From assembly GCF_002000365.1 (NCBI RefSeq), contig NZ_MVBK01000044.1, forward strand, positions 29,724 to 72,158: 42,435 nt of DNA, written 5' to 3'. The notes below the pieces were generated by a model. The model searched no databases and had not been told where the DNA came from. It saw only the letters and a program-made list of their open reading frames with translations. How positions within the stretch are numbered: position 1 is the stretch's first letter; each line of letters begins with the position of its first letter. This DNA is from Thioalkalivibrio denitrificans. Lineage in GTDB: Bacteria > Pseudomonadota > Gammaproteobacteria > Ectothiorhodospirales > Ectothiorhodospiraceae. Positions 1 through 8,225 of the stretch are shown piece by piece. Made by a program: the position numbers and the translations under genes.

Positions 1-16
1 TGGTGAAATATGCGGG

Positions 17-283
17 TTAGTGGGCCTCCAGTTCTTCACGGAGGATCTTCCGCAGAGTTGCCTCATCAACTGGCCGGGTGCCCAAGGCTTCACGAAGGGC
101 ACGATTGATCAATGTTTGATAGCCGATTCCTTCCGCATCGGCTTTGGCACGGAATGCCATCAACACATCATTGTCCAGCATGATCGTGATGCGGCTCTTG
201 CCTTTGGCCTCCGCTTGCAGCTTGGCTAGATGCGGGACGTCCTTGGCCCGCTTGGCTTTTGAGAAATCGTAGTCATCGCGCAT
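17..283 (-). CDS. BrnA-type antitoxin (type II toxin-antitoxin), apparently orphan
   Basis: An 88-residue protein whose C-terminal half (from about residue 31, RITIMLDNDVLMAFRAKA onward) looks like the ribbon-helix-helix DNA-binding part of the BrnA antitoxin family; the N-terminal 30 residues are charged and probably form the toxin-neutralising arm. BrnA proteins bind the BrnT RNase toxin and repress their own operon. An AGAGG sequence lies 9 nt before the ATG. In known loci brnT precedes brnA, but here the upstream gene is a VOC protein, and only a 24-codon open stretch in another frame separates the two. The toxin is therefore missing, replaced, or beyond the window edge. The family call rests on motif recognition only. 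Confidence 0.72.
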   Translation of the reverse strand: MRDDYDFSKAKRAKDVPHLAKLQAEAKGKSRITIMLDNDVLMAFRAKADAEGIGYQTLINRALREALGTRPVDEATLRKILREELEAH

Positions 284-358
284 AGTATTCGGCCTCTTTA
301 CTTCACTGGCAGGACTTCATGAAACCCAACGACAGCCAATAACCGCCCGGTGCGAGGG

Positions 359-793
359 TCAGTTGAATGGCCTTGTTATACATCTTTCGTCTTTCGGACC
401 GACCCAAAAGAAGGGGTTATGCGCCACCTCCCACAGATAACCGTCCGGATCGGCGAAGTACCCGGAGTAACCACCCCAGAAGACCTTCTGAGCCGGTTTC
501 ACCAGCCTGGCGCCTGCTGAGACAGCCTGCCCCAGGAGTTCGTCGACAGCCGCTTCCGAATCCACGTTATGCGCGATCGTGAATCCGGCGAATCCGTTGC
601 CGTCGGCCGGCACCCCTGCATCTTCTGCCAATGACTCGCGGCCATAGAGTCCCAGCCAGCTGCCATTGAGCGTAAAGAACGCCACCTCCGGCGGTGAATC
701 CATCCTCGGCAGGCCAAGACCCTGCTCATAGAAGCGAACCGAAGCTGCCAGGTCTCTGACGCCCAAGGTGATCATACTGATCCTTGGTTTCAT
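359..793 (-). CDS. VOC family protein (glyoxalase/bleomycin-resistance-like)
   Basis: A 144-residue protein of the vicinal oxygen chelate superfamily. It opens with ITLGVRDLAASVRFYEQGLG, the usual first beta-alpha unit, and closes with GYSGYFADPDGYLWEVAHNP, where the E of WEV is a typical metal-ligand position. Length is normal for single-domain members. Such proteins include glyoxalases, dioxygenases and drug-binding proteins; the substrate cannot be read from sequence. A strong GGAGGA ribosome site lies about 6 nt before the ATG. It is co-directional with the antitoxin and the AadA-like gene, and the three form an accessory-looking patch. The last residues (from about 132) diverge from the usual family ending. 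Confidence 0.85.
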   Translation of the reverse strand: MKPRISMITLGVRDLAASVRFYEQGLGLPRMDSPPEVAFFTLNGSWLGLYGRESLAEDAGVPADGNGFAGFTIAHNVDSEAAVDELLGQAVSAGARLVKPAQKVFWGGYSGYFADPDGYLWEVAHNPFFWVGPKDERCITRPFN

Positions 794-907
794 GCGCAGT
801 CCTCCTCCGAGGCATCAGGGGAAGTTCTGCCGCAGCGAAGCTGTCGGCTGAAACTTCTGGTTAGATTCCTGTCATGTACTGGTGCTGACCTGAAGGACGC
901 CCCACCA

Positions 908-1714
908 CTATTTTGCCGCCAGACATGTCTCGATCGCCGTCCTCATCGTTCCGACAAGTTGCTCAAGCTCCGCCTCTTTCCCTGCCCAGTCGTCCTCGCA
1001 CTGTCCAAGGTAACCCTTCATCGCGAGCCCAAGCAGAGCTGCCTCGCCATCGTCAAGCCGAGTCATCGCCCATTCAGCCGCAACGTCCTTGGTTGCGATA
1101 TCACCCTCAGCCGCCGTTAACCACATACGGGCGAGAGTCAGCAGCACGTTACGCTCATCTCCGTGGATTCCCTCAATCAACCGCGGCAGCGAGTCTTGCA
1201 TCGCCCTTCGGACATCTGCCATGGGCACAGACTCAAGTGTCACTGAGGCAGGGGGCCCGACCAGCGGGATGCTGTTATCCCGGACCTTCTTCAGGACGAT
1301 CGCGAGATCGGGGTCGGCACTCGGGCCGGGAATGCGCCCATCTTCAAACTCCTCTCTGAGCCACTCCCCATAAACCAACTGGTTCTTCGGCGGATAACGC
1401 CAGGGGACGACGTCGGAATGGCGAATGATCGTAAGCTCAAGAGGCCGTTTTCCCTCATTATTCCCAACCCGACCTGAGACTTGCATGAGATCTTCAACGA
1501 GTCTGCTGCGTGCCTGCTCCGGCAGGTCGCGATCAACGATCACCAGGACATCGATATCGCTCTTGGCTCGCAGCCCCCCTGCGACGGCGGAACCGAACAA
1601 GTGAGCCGCCACCACCGATTGACCAAGAGCACCCTGCACAACTCGAAGCGCTTCATTGGCTTGTCCGGGGATGTCCTGTCTGACTGTCATGCGCTGTAGA
1701 GAGAGTGATTGCAT
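908..1714 (-). CDS. AadA-like aminoglycoside nucleotidyltransferase (ANT(3'')-type)
   Basis: A 268-residue protein resembling AadA along its whole length. The N-terminal nucleotidyltransferase domain carries the signature GSAVAGGLRAKSDIDVLV (residues 41-58), with metal-binding Asp53 and Asp55, and a likely catalytic Glu93 in RPLELTIIRH. The C-terminal helical domain has GDERNVLLTLARMWLTA and KDVAAEWAM, both close to AadA. Known family members adenylylate streptomycin and spectinomycin using ATP; whether this chromosomal homologue does so is not shown. The first ATG has AAAGG directly adjacent, so Met9 (position 1690) is an alternative start and would give 260 residues, closer to AadA. It is not in an integron-like context: no attC or integrase is visible. 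Confidence 0.8.
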   Translation of the reverse strand: MQSLSLQRMTVRQDIPGQANEALRVVQGALGQSVVAAHLFGSAVAGGLRAKSDIDVLVIVDRDLPEQARSRLVEDLMQVSGRVGNNEGKRPLELTIIRHSDVVPWRYPPKNQLVYGEWLREEFEDGRIPGPSADPDLAIVLKKVRDNSIPLVGPPASVTLESVPMADVRRAMQDSLPRLIEGIHGDERNVLLTLARMWLTAAEGDIATKDVAAEWAMTRLDDGEAALLGLAMKGYLGQCEDDWAGKEAELEQLVGTMRTAIETCLAAK

Positions 1715-1873
1715 CCTTTATGGTTCTGCGCCCTCTGCAGGGTCAGGCGAGGCACCATACTCAGGGGACGGTTCGCGGCGCGGTCGTCGCTCCTGCGGTG
1801 CGGCAGGCAGGGACACCCAAATTCTTTACAGGTCGGAGGGAGCAGAATCATCGGCGTCCTTTCTCACGCCCCC

Positions 1874-1954
1874 GTTGAAGTGTGAATGGTGAATTGGGAG
1901 GTGCGAAGTCAATGAAGTTTACTTCCCACTTCCAAATTCACCCTTCCAACTTCA
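1874..1954. repeat. Imperfect inverted repeat (GAAGTG family), overlaps lipB 3' end
   Basis: The left arm (about 1874-1909) and right arm (1921-1954) are imperfect reverse complements built from GAAGTG/GAATTGGG-type words, the same family as the element after apaG at 20.4 kb. The right arm extends into lipB, so the last five lipB codons and its stop lie in the arm. The rest of the gap from 1715 shows no gene or clear signal. Confidence 0.7.
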
Positions 1955-2549
1955 TCAAGAGTTTGTCAGCGATCGCCCTGCCCGCCGTCTCCATATCCAT
2001 ATCCACTCCGAGGCGTTTCAACGACGTGGCCGCCAGGCCCTCGAAGCCGCAGGGGTTGATGCGTTCGAAGGCGGACAGATCCGGATCCACGTTCAAGGCA
2101 ATGCCGTGATAGCTGGCGCCGCGGCGCACTCGCAGTCCAAGCGCCGCGATCTTGGCGCCGTCCACGTACACGCCCGGCGCGTCCGGGCGCGGCTCGCCGT
2201 GTATGCCGTGATCCGCCAGCAGCGACACGACCGCCTGTTCCAGATGGGTCACCAGGGCACGCACGCCCAGGCGACGACGGCGCAGATCCAGCAGCACGTA
2301 GAGCACCGCCTGTCCCGGGCCGTGATAGGTCACCTGGCCGCCGCGATCCACGTGGAGGACCGGGATCGGACCCGGATCGAGCAGGTGCTCACGTTTGCCG
2401 TTGAGCCCCAGGGTAAACACCGGCGGGTGCTCCACCAGCCAGAGTTCGTCCGCGGTGTGCTCGTCACGCGTGTCGGTGAACGCCTGCATGCGGCGCCACA
2501 CCGGCTCGTAGTCGGCAAGACCGAGATTCTTGAGGATGATTTTGGACAA
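1938..2549 (-). CDS. lipB: Octanoyltransferase LipB
   Basis: Transfers octanoate from acyl carrier protein to lipoyl domains, the first step of lipoic acid synthesis; cytoplasmic. The 203 residues match the family: [17 protein letters not shown] near the N terminus, the signature [12 protein letters not shown] at 69-80, the catalytic Lys133 in [10 protein letters not shown] and Cys167 in INPCGFEGL. The start is TTG (TTG TCC AAA), because no ATG or GTG lies close enough to the conserved DYEPVW region; it has no Shine-Dalgarno and its 5' side abuts a TTGAATC repeat. The lipA partner, often downstream, is absent; the next gene is the AadA-like one. The last codons and TGA stop lie inside a repeat arm. 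Confidence 0.95.
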   Translation of the reverse strand: MSKIILKNLGLADYEPVWRRMQAFTDTRDEHTADELWLVEHPPVFTLGLNGKREHLLDPGPIPVLHVDRGGQVTYHGPGQAVLYVLLDLRRRRLGVRALVTHLEQAVVSLLADHGIHGEPRPDAPGVYVDGAKIAALGLRVRRGASYHGIALNVDPDLSAFERINPCGFEGLAATSLKRLGVDMDMETAGRAIADKLLMKLEG

Positions 2550-2560
2550 GGGGCGATTGA

Positions 2561-2665
2561 TTCAAGATTCAATATTCAAGATTCAAAGGGGTGCGAAGCC
2601 ACGTCGGGCATCGTGGCCCGAGGTGCCGCCAGTGCCCCCTTGAATCTTAAATCTTAAATCTTGAA
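2561..2665. repeat. Inverted TTGAATC tandem repeat between ybeD and lipB
   Basis: The left arm 2561-2586 and right arm 2640-2665 are 26-nt reverse complements with 3 mismatches, each made of 7-nt TTGAATC units. Both arms are bordered on the inside by a run of G or C (AAAGGGG and CCCCCTT), which extends the pairing. The GC-rich spacer of about 53 nt contains a smaller hairpin. Lies in the transcribed gap of a likely operon. Confidence 0.85.
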
Positions 2666-2670
2666 CGCTC

Positions 2671-2726
2671 ATTGCTGATTGCTGAGTGCTGAGTGCTGAT
2701 TGCTGAATGCTGATCTCTGAAAGCTC
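2671..2726. repeat. Tandem 7-nt repeat (TGCTGAT type), 8 units
   Basis: Eight successive 7-nt units read attgctg, attgctg, agtgctg, agtgctg, attgctg, aatgctg, atctctg and aaagctc, decaying toward ybeD. The run ends 3 nt before the ybeD stop codon. No inverted partner arm is visible nearby. Confidence 0.85.
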
Positions 2727-2729
2727 TCT

Positions 2730-2993
2730 TCAAAGCACCATAGTCACCAGCTCACAGGCGTTCAGCTCCCGATACAGGGCATCCAGCTGTGCCTGGCTGC
2801 GCGCCTCCACCACCACGGTGATCGCCAGATAGCGCCCGCCGCTGGAGGGCCTCCGGCTGTAGGCGTCGTCGGGGGTGCCCGGTGCGTGACGCTCGACGAT
2901 TTCCGCCACCCGCTCGGAGAACTCCGGCACCGCCGGCCCCATGACCTTCAAGGGGAACCGGCAGGGGAACTGCATGATGCCTTCGTCACTCAC
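2730..2993 (-). CDS. ybeD: DUF493/YbeD family protein
   Basis: A small cytoplasmic protein of the YbeD family (DUF493), a ferredoxin-like fold of unknown exact role that commonly sits beside lipB. Matching features are FPLKVMGPAVPEF, VAEIVERHAPG and the C-terminal ELVTMVL. The GTG at 2993 is chosen as start because it gives 87 residues, the same as E. coli YbeD, and overlaps the stop of dat by 4 bp (GTGA), a translational-coupling arrangement. An upstream ATG at 3053 would add 20 residues that do not match the family and would overlap dat by 64 bp. Confidence 0.9.
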   Translation of the reverse strand: MSDEGIMQFPCRFPLKVMGPAVPEFSERVAEIVERHAPGTPDDAYSRRPSSGGRYLAITVVVEARSQAQLDALYRELNACELVTMVL

Positions 2994-3844
2994 ACCCGGC
3001 CTTCCCGCAATTGCTGCTTGTAGGTCTGATAGTGCTTCATCATGCGGGCCCACACGGGGCCCGGACGCCCGTCACCCACCGGCACGCCGTCGAGCCGCGT
3101 CACGGGCAGGATCTCCTTGGTGGAACTGGTCAACCAGATCTCCTCAGCGGCGCGCAGGTCGGCCTCGGTCACGGGTGCTTCCATCAGCGGAATCCCGTGG
3201 TCAGCGGCCAGCTCCACCACCAGGTCCCGGGTGATGCCCGGCAGCAGCGATTGGTCCTTGGGCGGTGTGACGATCACGCCGTCGCCCACCACGAACAGGT
3301 TGCTGGCAGCACCCTCGGTGGCGCGGCCGCCCCGCATGAGAATGGCCTCGGTGGCGCCTGCCTCCACCGCCTGCTGGCGCGCCAGGATATTCGCCAGCAG
3401 CGTGATGGCCTTGATGTCGCACCGGCTCCAGCGCGTGTCTGGCATCGTGACCGCGGCCACACCCGTCTCCCTCACGGCCGGGTCCGGTGGGGTGAGTGCA
3501 TTCACCATGGCAAACACTGTGGGGCTGGTGTCGGCGGGAAAGGCGTGGTCGCGGCGCGCAACGCCGCGGGTCACCTGCAAATAGACAGAGCGGTCCTCGC
3601 CGGGATTGTGTTCCAGCAACCGGGTGAGCATATCCCGCCAGCCTGCGCGGTCCAGGGGCGGCTCGATACGCACCGCCGCCAGACTTCGTTCCAGGCGGTC
3701 CAGATGCTCCTCCAGACGGAGGCATCGCCCCCCGTATACGGGCACCACCTCATAGACACCGTCCCCGAACAGGAAGCCACGGTCCAGCACCGAGACCCGG
3801 GCCTCGGATTCCGGAAGATACTCGCCATTGAGATAGACGGTCAT
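2990..3844 (-). CDS. dat: D-amino acid aminotransferase (fold-type IV PLP enzyme)
   Basis: Interconverts D-alanine and D-glutamate with their 2-oxo acids, using PLP. With the start at 3844 the protein has 284 residues. The PLP lysine is Lys145 (SRCDIKAITLLANILARQQA) and the cofactor-contacting Glu is Glu177 (RATEGAASNLF), the same numbering I recall for Bacillus D-AAT. The loop around Arg98 (RGVARRDHAFP) also fits D-AAT better than branched-chain aminotransferase. The ATG overlaps the dacA stop by 1 bp (TGATG); an upstream in-frame ATG (3871) would add nine residues inside dacA. Placement between a D-Ala carboxypeptidase and ybeD suggests reuse of released D-alanine, an inference. 4-amino-4-deoxychorismate lyase (PabC) is a less likely alternative. 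Confidence 0.88.
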   Translation of the reverse strand: MTVYLNGEYLPESEARVSVLDRGFLFGDGVYEVVPVYGGRCLRLEEHLDRLERSLAAVRIEPPLDRAGWRDMLTRLLEHNPGEDRSVYLQVTRGVARRDHAFPADTSPTVFAMVNALTPPDPAVRETGVAAVTMPDTRWSRCDIKAITLLANILARQQAVEAGATEAILMRGGRATEGAASNLFVVGDGVIVTPPKDQSLLPGITRDLVVELAADHGIPLMEAPVTEADLRAAEEIWLTSSTKEILPVTRLDGVPVGDGRPGPVWARMMKHYQTYKQQLREGRV

Positions 3845-5007
3845 CAGAACATCATCAGGACGGTATCCCACAGCCGGCGGAAGAGGCCGCCTTCCTCCAC
3901 GGACGACATGGCCACCAGGGGACGGGTGAGCAGCACCTCGCCGTCGAGAACGAGCTGTACTTCACCGTAAGTCTCGCCTTCGCGCACCGGCGCCTCCAGG
4001 CGCGCGTCCAGCTCCATGCGGGCCTGCAGGGCGTTGTAACGGCCGCTGGGTACGGAGACGTACAGGTCTTCCGCGAGCGCCAGGGGCACCTGGTCCGACT
4101 CGCCCTTCCAGACGCGGGCCTCGGTGATCACCTCGCCGGCGTCATACAGCTTGTGGGTCTCGAACTGCCGGAAACCCCAGCTGTACAACGCCTGGGACTC
4201 GTTGGCCCGGCGGATGCCGCCCTGCTGGTGATTCGGCGCGTCGATACCCATGACCACGGCGATCAGGCGCATGCCGTCCTGCTCCCGGGAAGAGACCAGG
4301 TTGTAGCCTGCCGCCCGCGTCCAGCCCGTCTTGAGGCCGTCCACGTGACTGTCACGCCAGAGCAGCAGGTTGCGGTTGGACTGGGTGATGTCGTTGAACG
4401 TGAAGCTGCGCTCCGAGTAGTACCGGTAGTATTCCGGAAAATCCCGAATCAGTGCCTGTGCGAGTTTGGCCATATCTCGCGCCGAGGTGTACTGGGACTC
4501 TTCCGACGGCAGACCGTGGGAGTTGGTGAACCGGGTGTTGGTCATGCCCAGCGCCCGGGCCTGGGCGTTCATCACGTCCACGAACGCGCCCTCCGTGCCC
4601 GCCACGTGTTCGGCCAGGGCCACGCAGGCGTCATTGCCGGACTGCACGATCATGCCGCGCAACAGATCCTCCACCTTCACGCGGTTGTTCACCTCGATGT
4701 ACATGCGCGAGGCCCCGGTCATCCCGGTGCGCCACGCCTGCTCGCTGATGCGCACCTCCTCTTCCAGGTCGATGTTGCCGCGCGCCAGTTCCTGGAACAC
4801 CAGGTAGGCGGTCATGATTTTGGTCAGGCTGGCCGGCTCCACGCGGGCGTCGGCATCGCTTTCGGCCAGCACCATGCCGCTCAGGTGATCCATGATCACG
4901 TAATTGCGCGCGGTCAGGTCCGAGGGCGGCGGCACCTGAAGGCTGGCCAGGGCTGCCGGAGCGAGAAGCGTCAAACAGGCAAGTGTCAGCAGGAATCTAT
5001 GGATCAT
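3844..5007 (-). CDS. dacA: D-alanyl-D-alanine carboxypeptidase (PBP5/6 family, DacA/DacC)
   Basis: Trims the terminal D-Ala from peptidoglycan pentapeptides in the periplasm. An N-terminal signal peptide (about 1-21) is followed by the serine peptidase S11 domain with SLTK at 60-63 (nucleophile Ser60), SGN at 123-125 and KTG at 226-228. A PBP5 C-terminal beta domain follows, ending in an amphipathic helix (LFRRLWDTVLMMF) that should anchor the protein to the inner membrane. The 387 residues are close to E. coli DacA. It is followed with 1-bp overlap by dat and preceded by a 173-bp gap after rlpA in which I see no clear promoter or repeat. Confidence 0.95.
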   Translation of the reverse strand: MIHRFLLTLACLTLLAPAALASLQVPPPSDLTARNYVIMDHLSGMVLAESDADARVEPASLTKIMTAYLVFQELARGNIDLEEEVRISEQAWRTGMTGASRMYIEVNNRVKVEDLLRGMIVQSGNDACVALAEHVAGTEGAFVDVMNAQARALGMTNTRFTNSHGLPSEESQYTSARDMAKLAQALIRDFPEYYRYYSERSFTFNDITQSNRNLLLWRDSHVDGLKTGWTRAAGYNLVSSREQDGMRLIAVVMGIDAPNHQQGGIRRANESQALYSWGFRQFETHKLYDAGEVITEARVWKGESDQVPLALAEDLYVSVPSGRYNALQARMELDARLEAPVREGETYGEVQLVLDGEVLLTRPLVAMSSVEEGGLFRRLWDTVLMMF

Positions 5008-5180
5008 GGTGTCGGGTCAATACACTTGAAATGGGAGGTCTGTCAGCTCGCCCGTAACGATCCGGGCAAGCAGGGGCACACTACCACAAACAGGGGACCG
5101 GAAAACGCCGCCGGCTTCGGAATACCGGGGATGACCCGGGCGGAACGGGAGAAGTTCCATTCGCCGGGGACGTCGGTCGA

Positions 5181-6005
5181 TCAGTCAACGATGATGTGGT
5201 AGTCGAACAGGCCGATGCGCTCCAGGTCCTGAACCGCACGATCCGCCAGATCGACGTTATCCAGCGGCCCGATGCGCACTCGATAGACGGTGCCGTCGGG
5301 ACGGCGCCCCTCGTGGATGCCCACCCCGCTCAGGCCCTGCCCGTTGAGGCGGCCCAGCAACTGCTCGGCATTGGTCCTGCTGGCGAACGCCCCCACCTGC
5401 ACGTACACGCCGGTGCCCACCGGCAACTGAGTGGGCACTTCACCACCGGCCACGCGCTGCACCGGCTCGCCCGGCGTGAGCGCGCGCACCTCCACAAGCG
5501 CGGTACCCTGCTCCACCATGCCCAGCCGGTGGGCTGCCGCGTAGGACAGATCGATGATCCTGTTCCGGGCGAAGGGGCCGCGGTCATTGACCCGTACCAC
5601 TACGGAGCGCCGGTTCTCCAGGTTGGTGACGCGCACGTAGGTGGGCAAGGGCAGGCGCGTGTGCGCAGCCGTCATGGCGTACATGTCGTAGGGCTCTCCG
5701 CTCGAGGTGCGGCGACCATGAAACTTGGTGCCGTACCAGGACGCCACACCGCGCTCCACATAACCGTCGGCGGAGTCCATCACGTGGTAGGTCTGCCCGA
5801 ACACTTCATAGGACGCCGGGTTACCATAGCGGCTGCGCGGCTCTGCCCGCGGCACGGCGTCGGGCACGCTGGAGAGATCGGGCGGATTGCGCGGCGCGGC
5901 ATCCTGCTCGCGGTCCGGCGCGGGACCCGGCCCGCGCGAGGTACCGCAGGCGGTGAGCGCCAGCACGAGTAACAGCAGGATCAGGTAATGAAAGCGCGAT
6001 TTCAT
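5181..6005 (-). CDS. rlpA: Septal ring lytic transglycosylase RlpA, lipoprotein
   Basis: An outer-membrane lipoprotein. Signal peptide with lipobox LTAC (Cys near residue 20), a double-psi beta-barrel RlpA domain (GVASWYGTKFHGRRTSSGEP through VRVNDRGPFARNRIIDLS), and a C-terminal SPOR domain (GVYVQVGAFASRTNAEQLL onward) that binds denuded peptidoglycan. RlpA of Pseudomonas cleaves glycan strands lacking stem peptides; activity here is inferred. The ATG at 6005 is chosen: a further in-frame ATG at 6026 would add seven residues translated from the TTGAATC repeat. No Shine-Dalgarno is visible because the repeat fills the leader. At 274 residues it is shorter than the E. coli protein. Confidence 0.93.
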   Translation of the reverse strand: MKSRFHYLILLLLVLALTACGTSRGPGPAPDREQDAAPRNPPDLSSVPDAVPRAEPRSRYGNPASYEVFGQTYHVMDSADGYVERGVASWYGTKFHGRRTSSGEPYDMYAMTAAHTRLPLPTYVRVTNLENRRSVVVRVNDRGPFARNRIIDLSYAAAHRLGMVEQGTALVEVRALTPGEPVQRVAGGEVPTQLPVGTGVYVQVGAFASRTNAEQLLGRLNGQGLSGVGIHEGRRPDGTVYRVRIGPLDNVDLADRAVQDLERIGLFDYHIIVD

Positions 6006-6013
6006 TAATCGAA

Positions 6014-6101
6014 ATTCAAGATTCAAGATTCAAGATTCAAGGCTCAGGAACGTCCCTTCCGTGGACTCCGGCCTTTGAATCTTGAATATTGAATCTTGAA
6101 T
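6014..6101. repeat. Inverted TTGAATC tandem repeat between mltB and rlpA
   Basis: The left arm 6014-6042 and right arm 6074-6101 consist of four 7-nt TTGAATC-type units each and are reverse complements with about 2 differences over 28 nt; the spacer is about 31 nt. It separates two co-directional cell-wall genes, so the hairpin would be in the shared mRNA, just before the rlpA start. Confidence 0.88.
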
Positions 6102-6111
6102 CATCTCCTTT

Positions 6112-7143
6112 TCAGTTGCTCTTCGCCCGGCTGATCTCCTCGGCCAGCAGGTACACGACCTTCGCATACAGCGGGCTTCGATTGTAGCGGGTGATGACGT
6201 AGAAATTCGGATAACCGAGCCACACTTCGCGGCCTTCCTCGGTCTGGAGTTCGATGAGCGAGAAGCGCCCGTCCTCCGGCACGGAATCCACCGGCGTGAC
6301 GCCGTGACGCGCCAGATCCTCCAGGCTGTGTCGGGCCTGGAAGCCGCCGCCCATGAGCTGGCGGTAGTCGTCACCCTCGGCCCGGGCACGTGCCACTACG
6401 GGTTCACCGTAGTTCCAGCCGTGGCGACGGAAGTAATTTGCCACACTGCCGATGGCATCCGCCCAGGAACCGATCAGGTCACGTCGGCCGTCGCCGCTGA
6501 AGTCCACCGCATACTCCCTGTAGCTGGAGGAGATGAACTGGCCCCGTCCCATGGCGCCCGCATAGGATCCGCGAGTCTCCTGGAGATCCAGGCCCTCCTC
6601 GCGCGCCAGACGCAGGAAGTGGGCAAGCTCCGAGCGGAAGAACCGCGAACGGGGCGGATAGTCGAATCCCAGCGTGACCAGTGAATCGAGCACCCGGAAA
6701 CCGCCCTGGTTGCGGCCGTAGAAGGTCTCCACGCCGATGATGGAGACGATGATTGACGCCTCGACGTCGAACTCCTCTTCTGCGCGCGCAAGCAGCGACT
6801 CGTTCTCGGCCCAGAAACGTGCGCCTCCCTCGATGCGCTGATCGGTGAGAAAGATGGGGTGATAGCGATACCAGGGTCGCGCCTCCGCCGGCGCGGAGAT
6901 CAGATCCAGCACCCGCTGCTGGGGCTGTACCTCCCGGAACAGCGCCTCAAGCTGCCGCCGCTCGAATCCTTCCGAGACCATCTCGTCGATGAACTGCTGC
7001 ACCGACTCCCGCTCCAGATAGGGCGGGTCGCCGGCGACGAAGGCGGGTCGGGCATGGGCGAGGCCCGCGAAGATACAGGCCAGTACAAGCGAGGCGAACA
7101 GGGTTCGCACAAGCCGCGCGAAGCGGCGGCGGTGGGGACTCAT
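6112..7143 (-). CDS. mltB: Membrane-bound lytic murein transglycosylase B
   Basis: Cleaves the glycan backbone of peptidoglycan to 1,6-anhydro ends. Signal peptide at about 1-31 ending LAHARPAF, without an obvious lipobox Cys at the usual place (Cys23 lies in LACIFAGL), so membrane attachment is uncertain. The family 103 catalytic domain has Glu139 in [14 protein letters not shown] and the conserved [19 protein letters not shown] segment. The 343 residues are close to E. coli MltB. The start overlaps the rodA stop by 4 bp (ATGA), supporting an mrdA-rodA-mltB operon. Confidence 0.94.
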   Translation of the reverse strand: MSPHRRRFARLVRTLFASLVLACIFAGLAHARPAFVAGDPPYLERESVQQFIDEMVSEGFERRQLEALFREVQPQQRVLDLISAPAEARPWYRYHPIFLTDQRIEGGARFWAENESLLARAEEEFDVEASIIVSIIGVETFYGRNQGGFRVLDSLVTLGFDYPPRSRFFRSELAHFLRLAREEGLDLQETRGSYAGAMGRGQFISSSYREYAVDFSGDGRRDLIGSWADAIGSVANYFRRHGWNYGEPVVARARAEGDDYRQLMGGGFQARHSLEDLARHGVTPVDSVPEDGRFSLIELQTEEGREVWLGYPNFYVITRYNRSPLYAKVVYLLAEEISRAKSN

Positions 7144-8225
7144 CGGGCCAGCAACCTCCGATGGGAATTGATTGACATGAGAATACCGAATGCCGCCATC
7201 AGGGTCACCATGGACGTGCCACCGTAACTCACCAGCGGCAGGGGCACGCCCACCACCGGCAAGAGCCCGGTGACCATTCCCGTATTGACGAACAGGTACA
7301 CGAAGAACGTCAGCGCGATGGACCCCGCCAGCAGCCGGTCATAGGCCTCCTGGGCCCTCACGGCGATGTGGAGCCCGCGCAGGATCACCACCAGGTACAA
7401 CGTCAGCATGAGCAGCACGCCCAGCAGGCCGAACTCCTCGGCATAGACGGCGAAGATGAAGTCGGTGGAACGTTCCGGCAGAAATTCCAGCTGCGACTGC
7501 GTGCCGTTGAGCCACCCCTTGCCGTAGAGTCCGCCGGAGCCGATGGCGATCTTGGACTGGATGATGTGATAACCGGCCCCCAGTGGATCGCTCTCCGGGT
7601 TGAGCAGCGTCAGCACCCGCTGACGCTGGTACTCACGCATGAAGTGCCAGAGGATCGGCGCACCCACCAGCGCGAGCCCGCCAAGGCCCATGAGGATGCG
7701 CCAACGGAGCCCGGCCAGGAAGATCACCAGCAGACCCGCGCTGCCCACCAGCAGCGCCGTGCCGAGATCCGGCTGGCGGGCGATCAGCAGCACCGGGATC
7801 ACGGCCAGCACGCAGGCCACGATCACCTCGAACAACCTGGGCGGCAACGTGCGGTCGGCGAGATACCAGGCCACCATCATGGGCACCGCCAGCTTCATGA
7901 TCTCCGAAGGCTGGAAGCGGATGAATCCGAGGTCCAGCCAGCGCTGGGCGCCCTTGCCCATCTCGCCCGTCAACATGACCAGCACCAGCATGCCGATACC
8001 GGCCGCGTAAAGCCAGGGGCTCCAGCGCTGCAGGTTGCGGGCCGGGATCTGCGCCATGAACAAGAGCACCAGCAGCGCAAGCGCCAGCCGGGTGCCCTGC
8101 CGATACACAGTATCCAGGCTCTCGCCACTGGCGCTGTACAGCGCCACGAACCCCAGCGAGGCAAGCATCAGCAACCCGCCCAGCAGGGTCATGTCCAGAT
8201 GCAGGGCCCGCACCAGCGTACGCAT
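7140..8225 (-). CDS. rodA: Rod-shape peptidoglycan glycosyltransferase RodA
   Basis: SEDS-family integral membrane polymerase of lipid II for cell elongation, working with PBP2. The 361 residues are almost entirely hydrophobic helices. Recognisable family segments are [41 protein letters not shown] and the C-terminal [13 protein letters not shown]. The start overlaps the mrdA stop by 1 bp and the stop overlaps mltB by 4 bp, so mrdA, rodA and mltB should be translated in a coupled way. Confidence 0.97.
   Translation of the reverse strand: MRTLVRALHLDMTLLGGLLMLASLGFVALYSASGESLDTVYRQGTRLALALLVLLFMAQIPARNLQRWSPWLYAAGIGMLVLVMLTGEMGKGAQRWLDLGFIRFQPSEIMKLAVPMMVAWYLADRTLPPRLFEVIVACVLAVIPVLLIARQPDLGTALLVGSAGLLVIFLAGLRWRILMGLGGLALVGAPILWHFMREYQRQRVLTLLNPESDPLGAGYHIIQSKIAIGSGGLYGKGWLNGTQSQLEFLPERSTDFIFAVYAEEFGLLGVLLMLTLYLVVILRGLHIAVRAQEAYDRLLAGSIALTFFVYLFVNTGMVTGLLPVVGVPLPLVSYGGTSMVTLMAAFGILMSINSHRRLLAR

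Noticed and set aside
288-358. A 24-codon stretch (ending GRLLAVVGFHEVLPVK) upstream of the antitoxin as a toxin remnant
   Set aside because: Too short to assign; it does not resemble BrnT and has no start or ribosome site.
2994-3053. Longer N terminus for ybeD from an upstream ATG
   Set aside because: The extra 20 residues lie inside dat and do not match the family; the GTG at 2993 gives the family length and a 4-bp coupling overlap.
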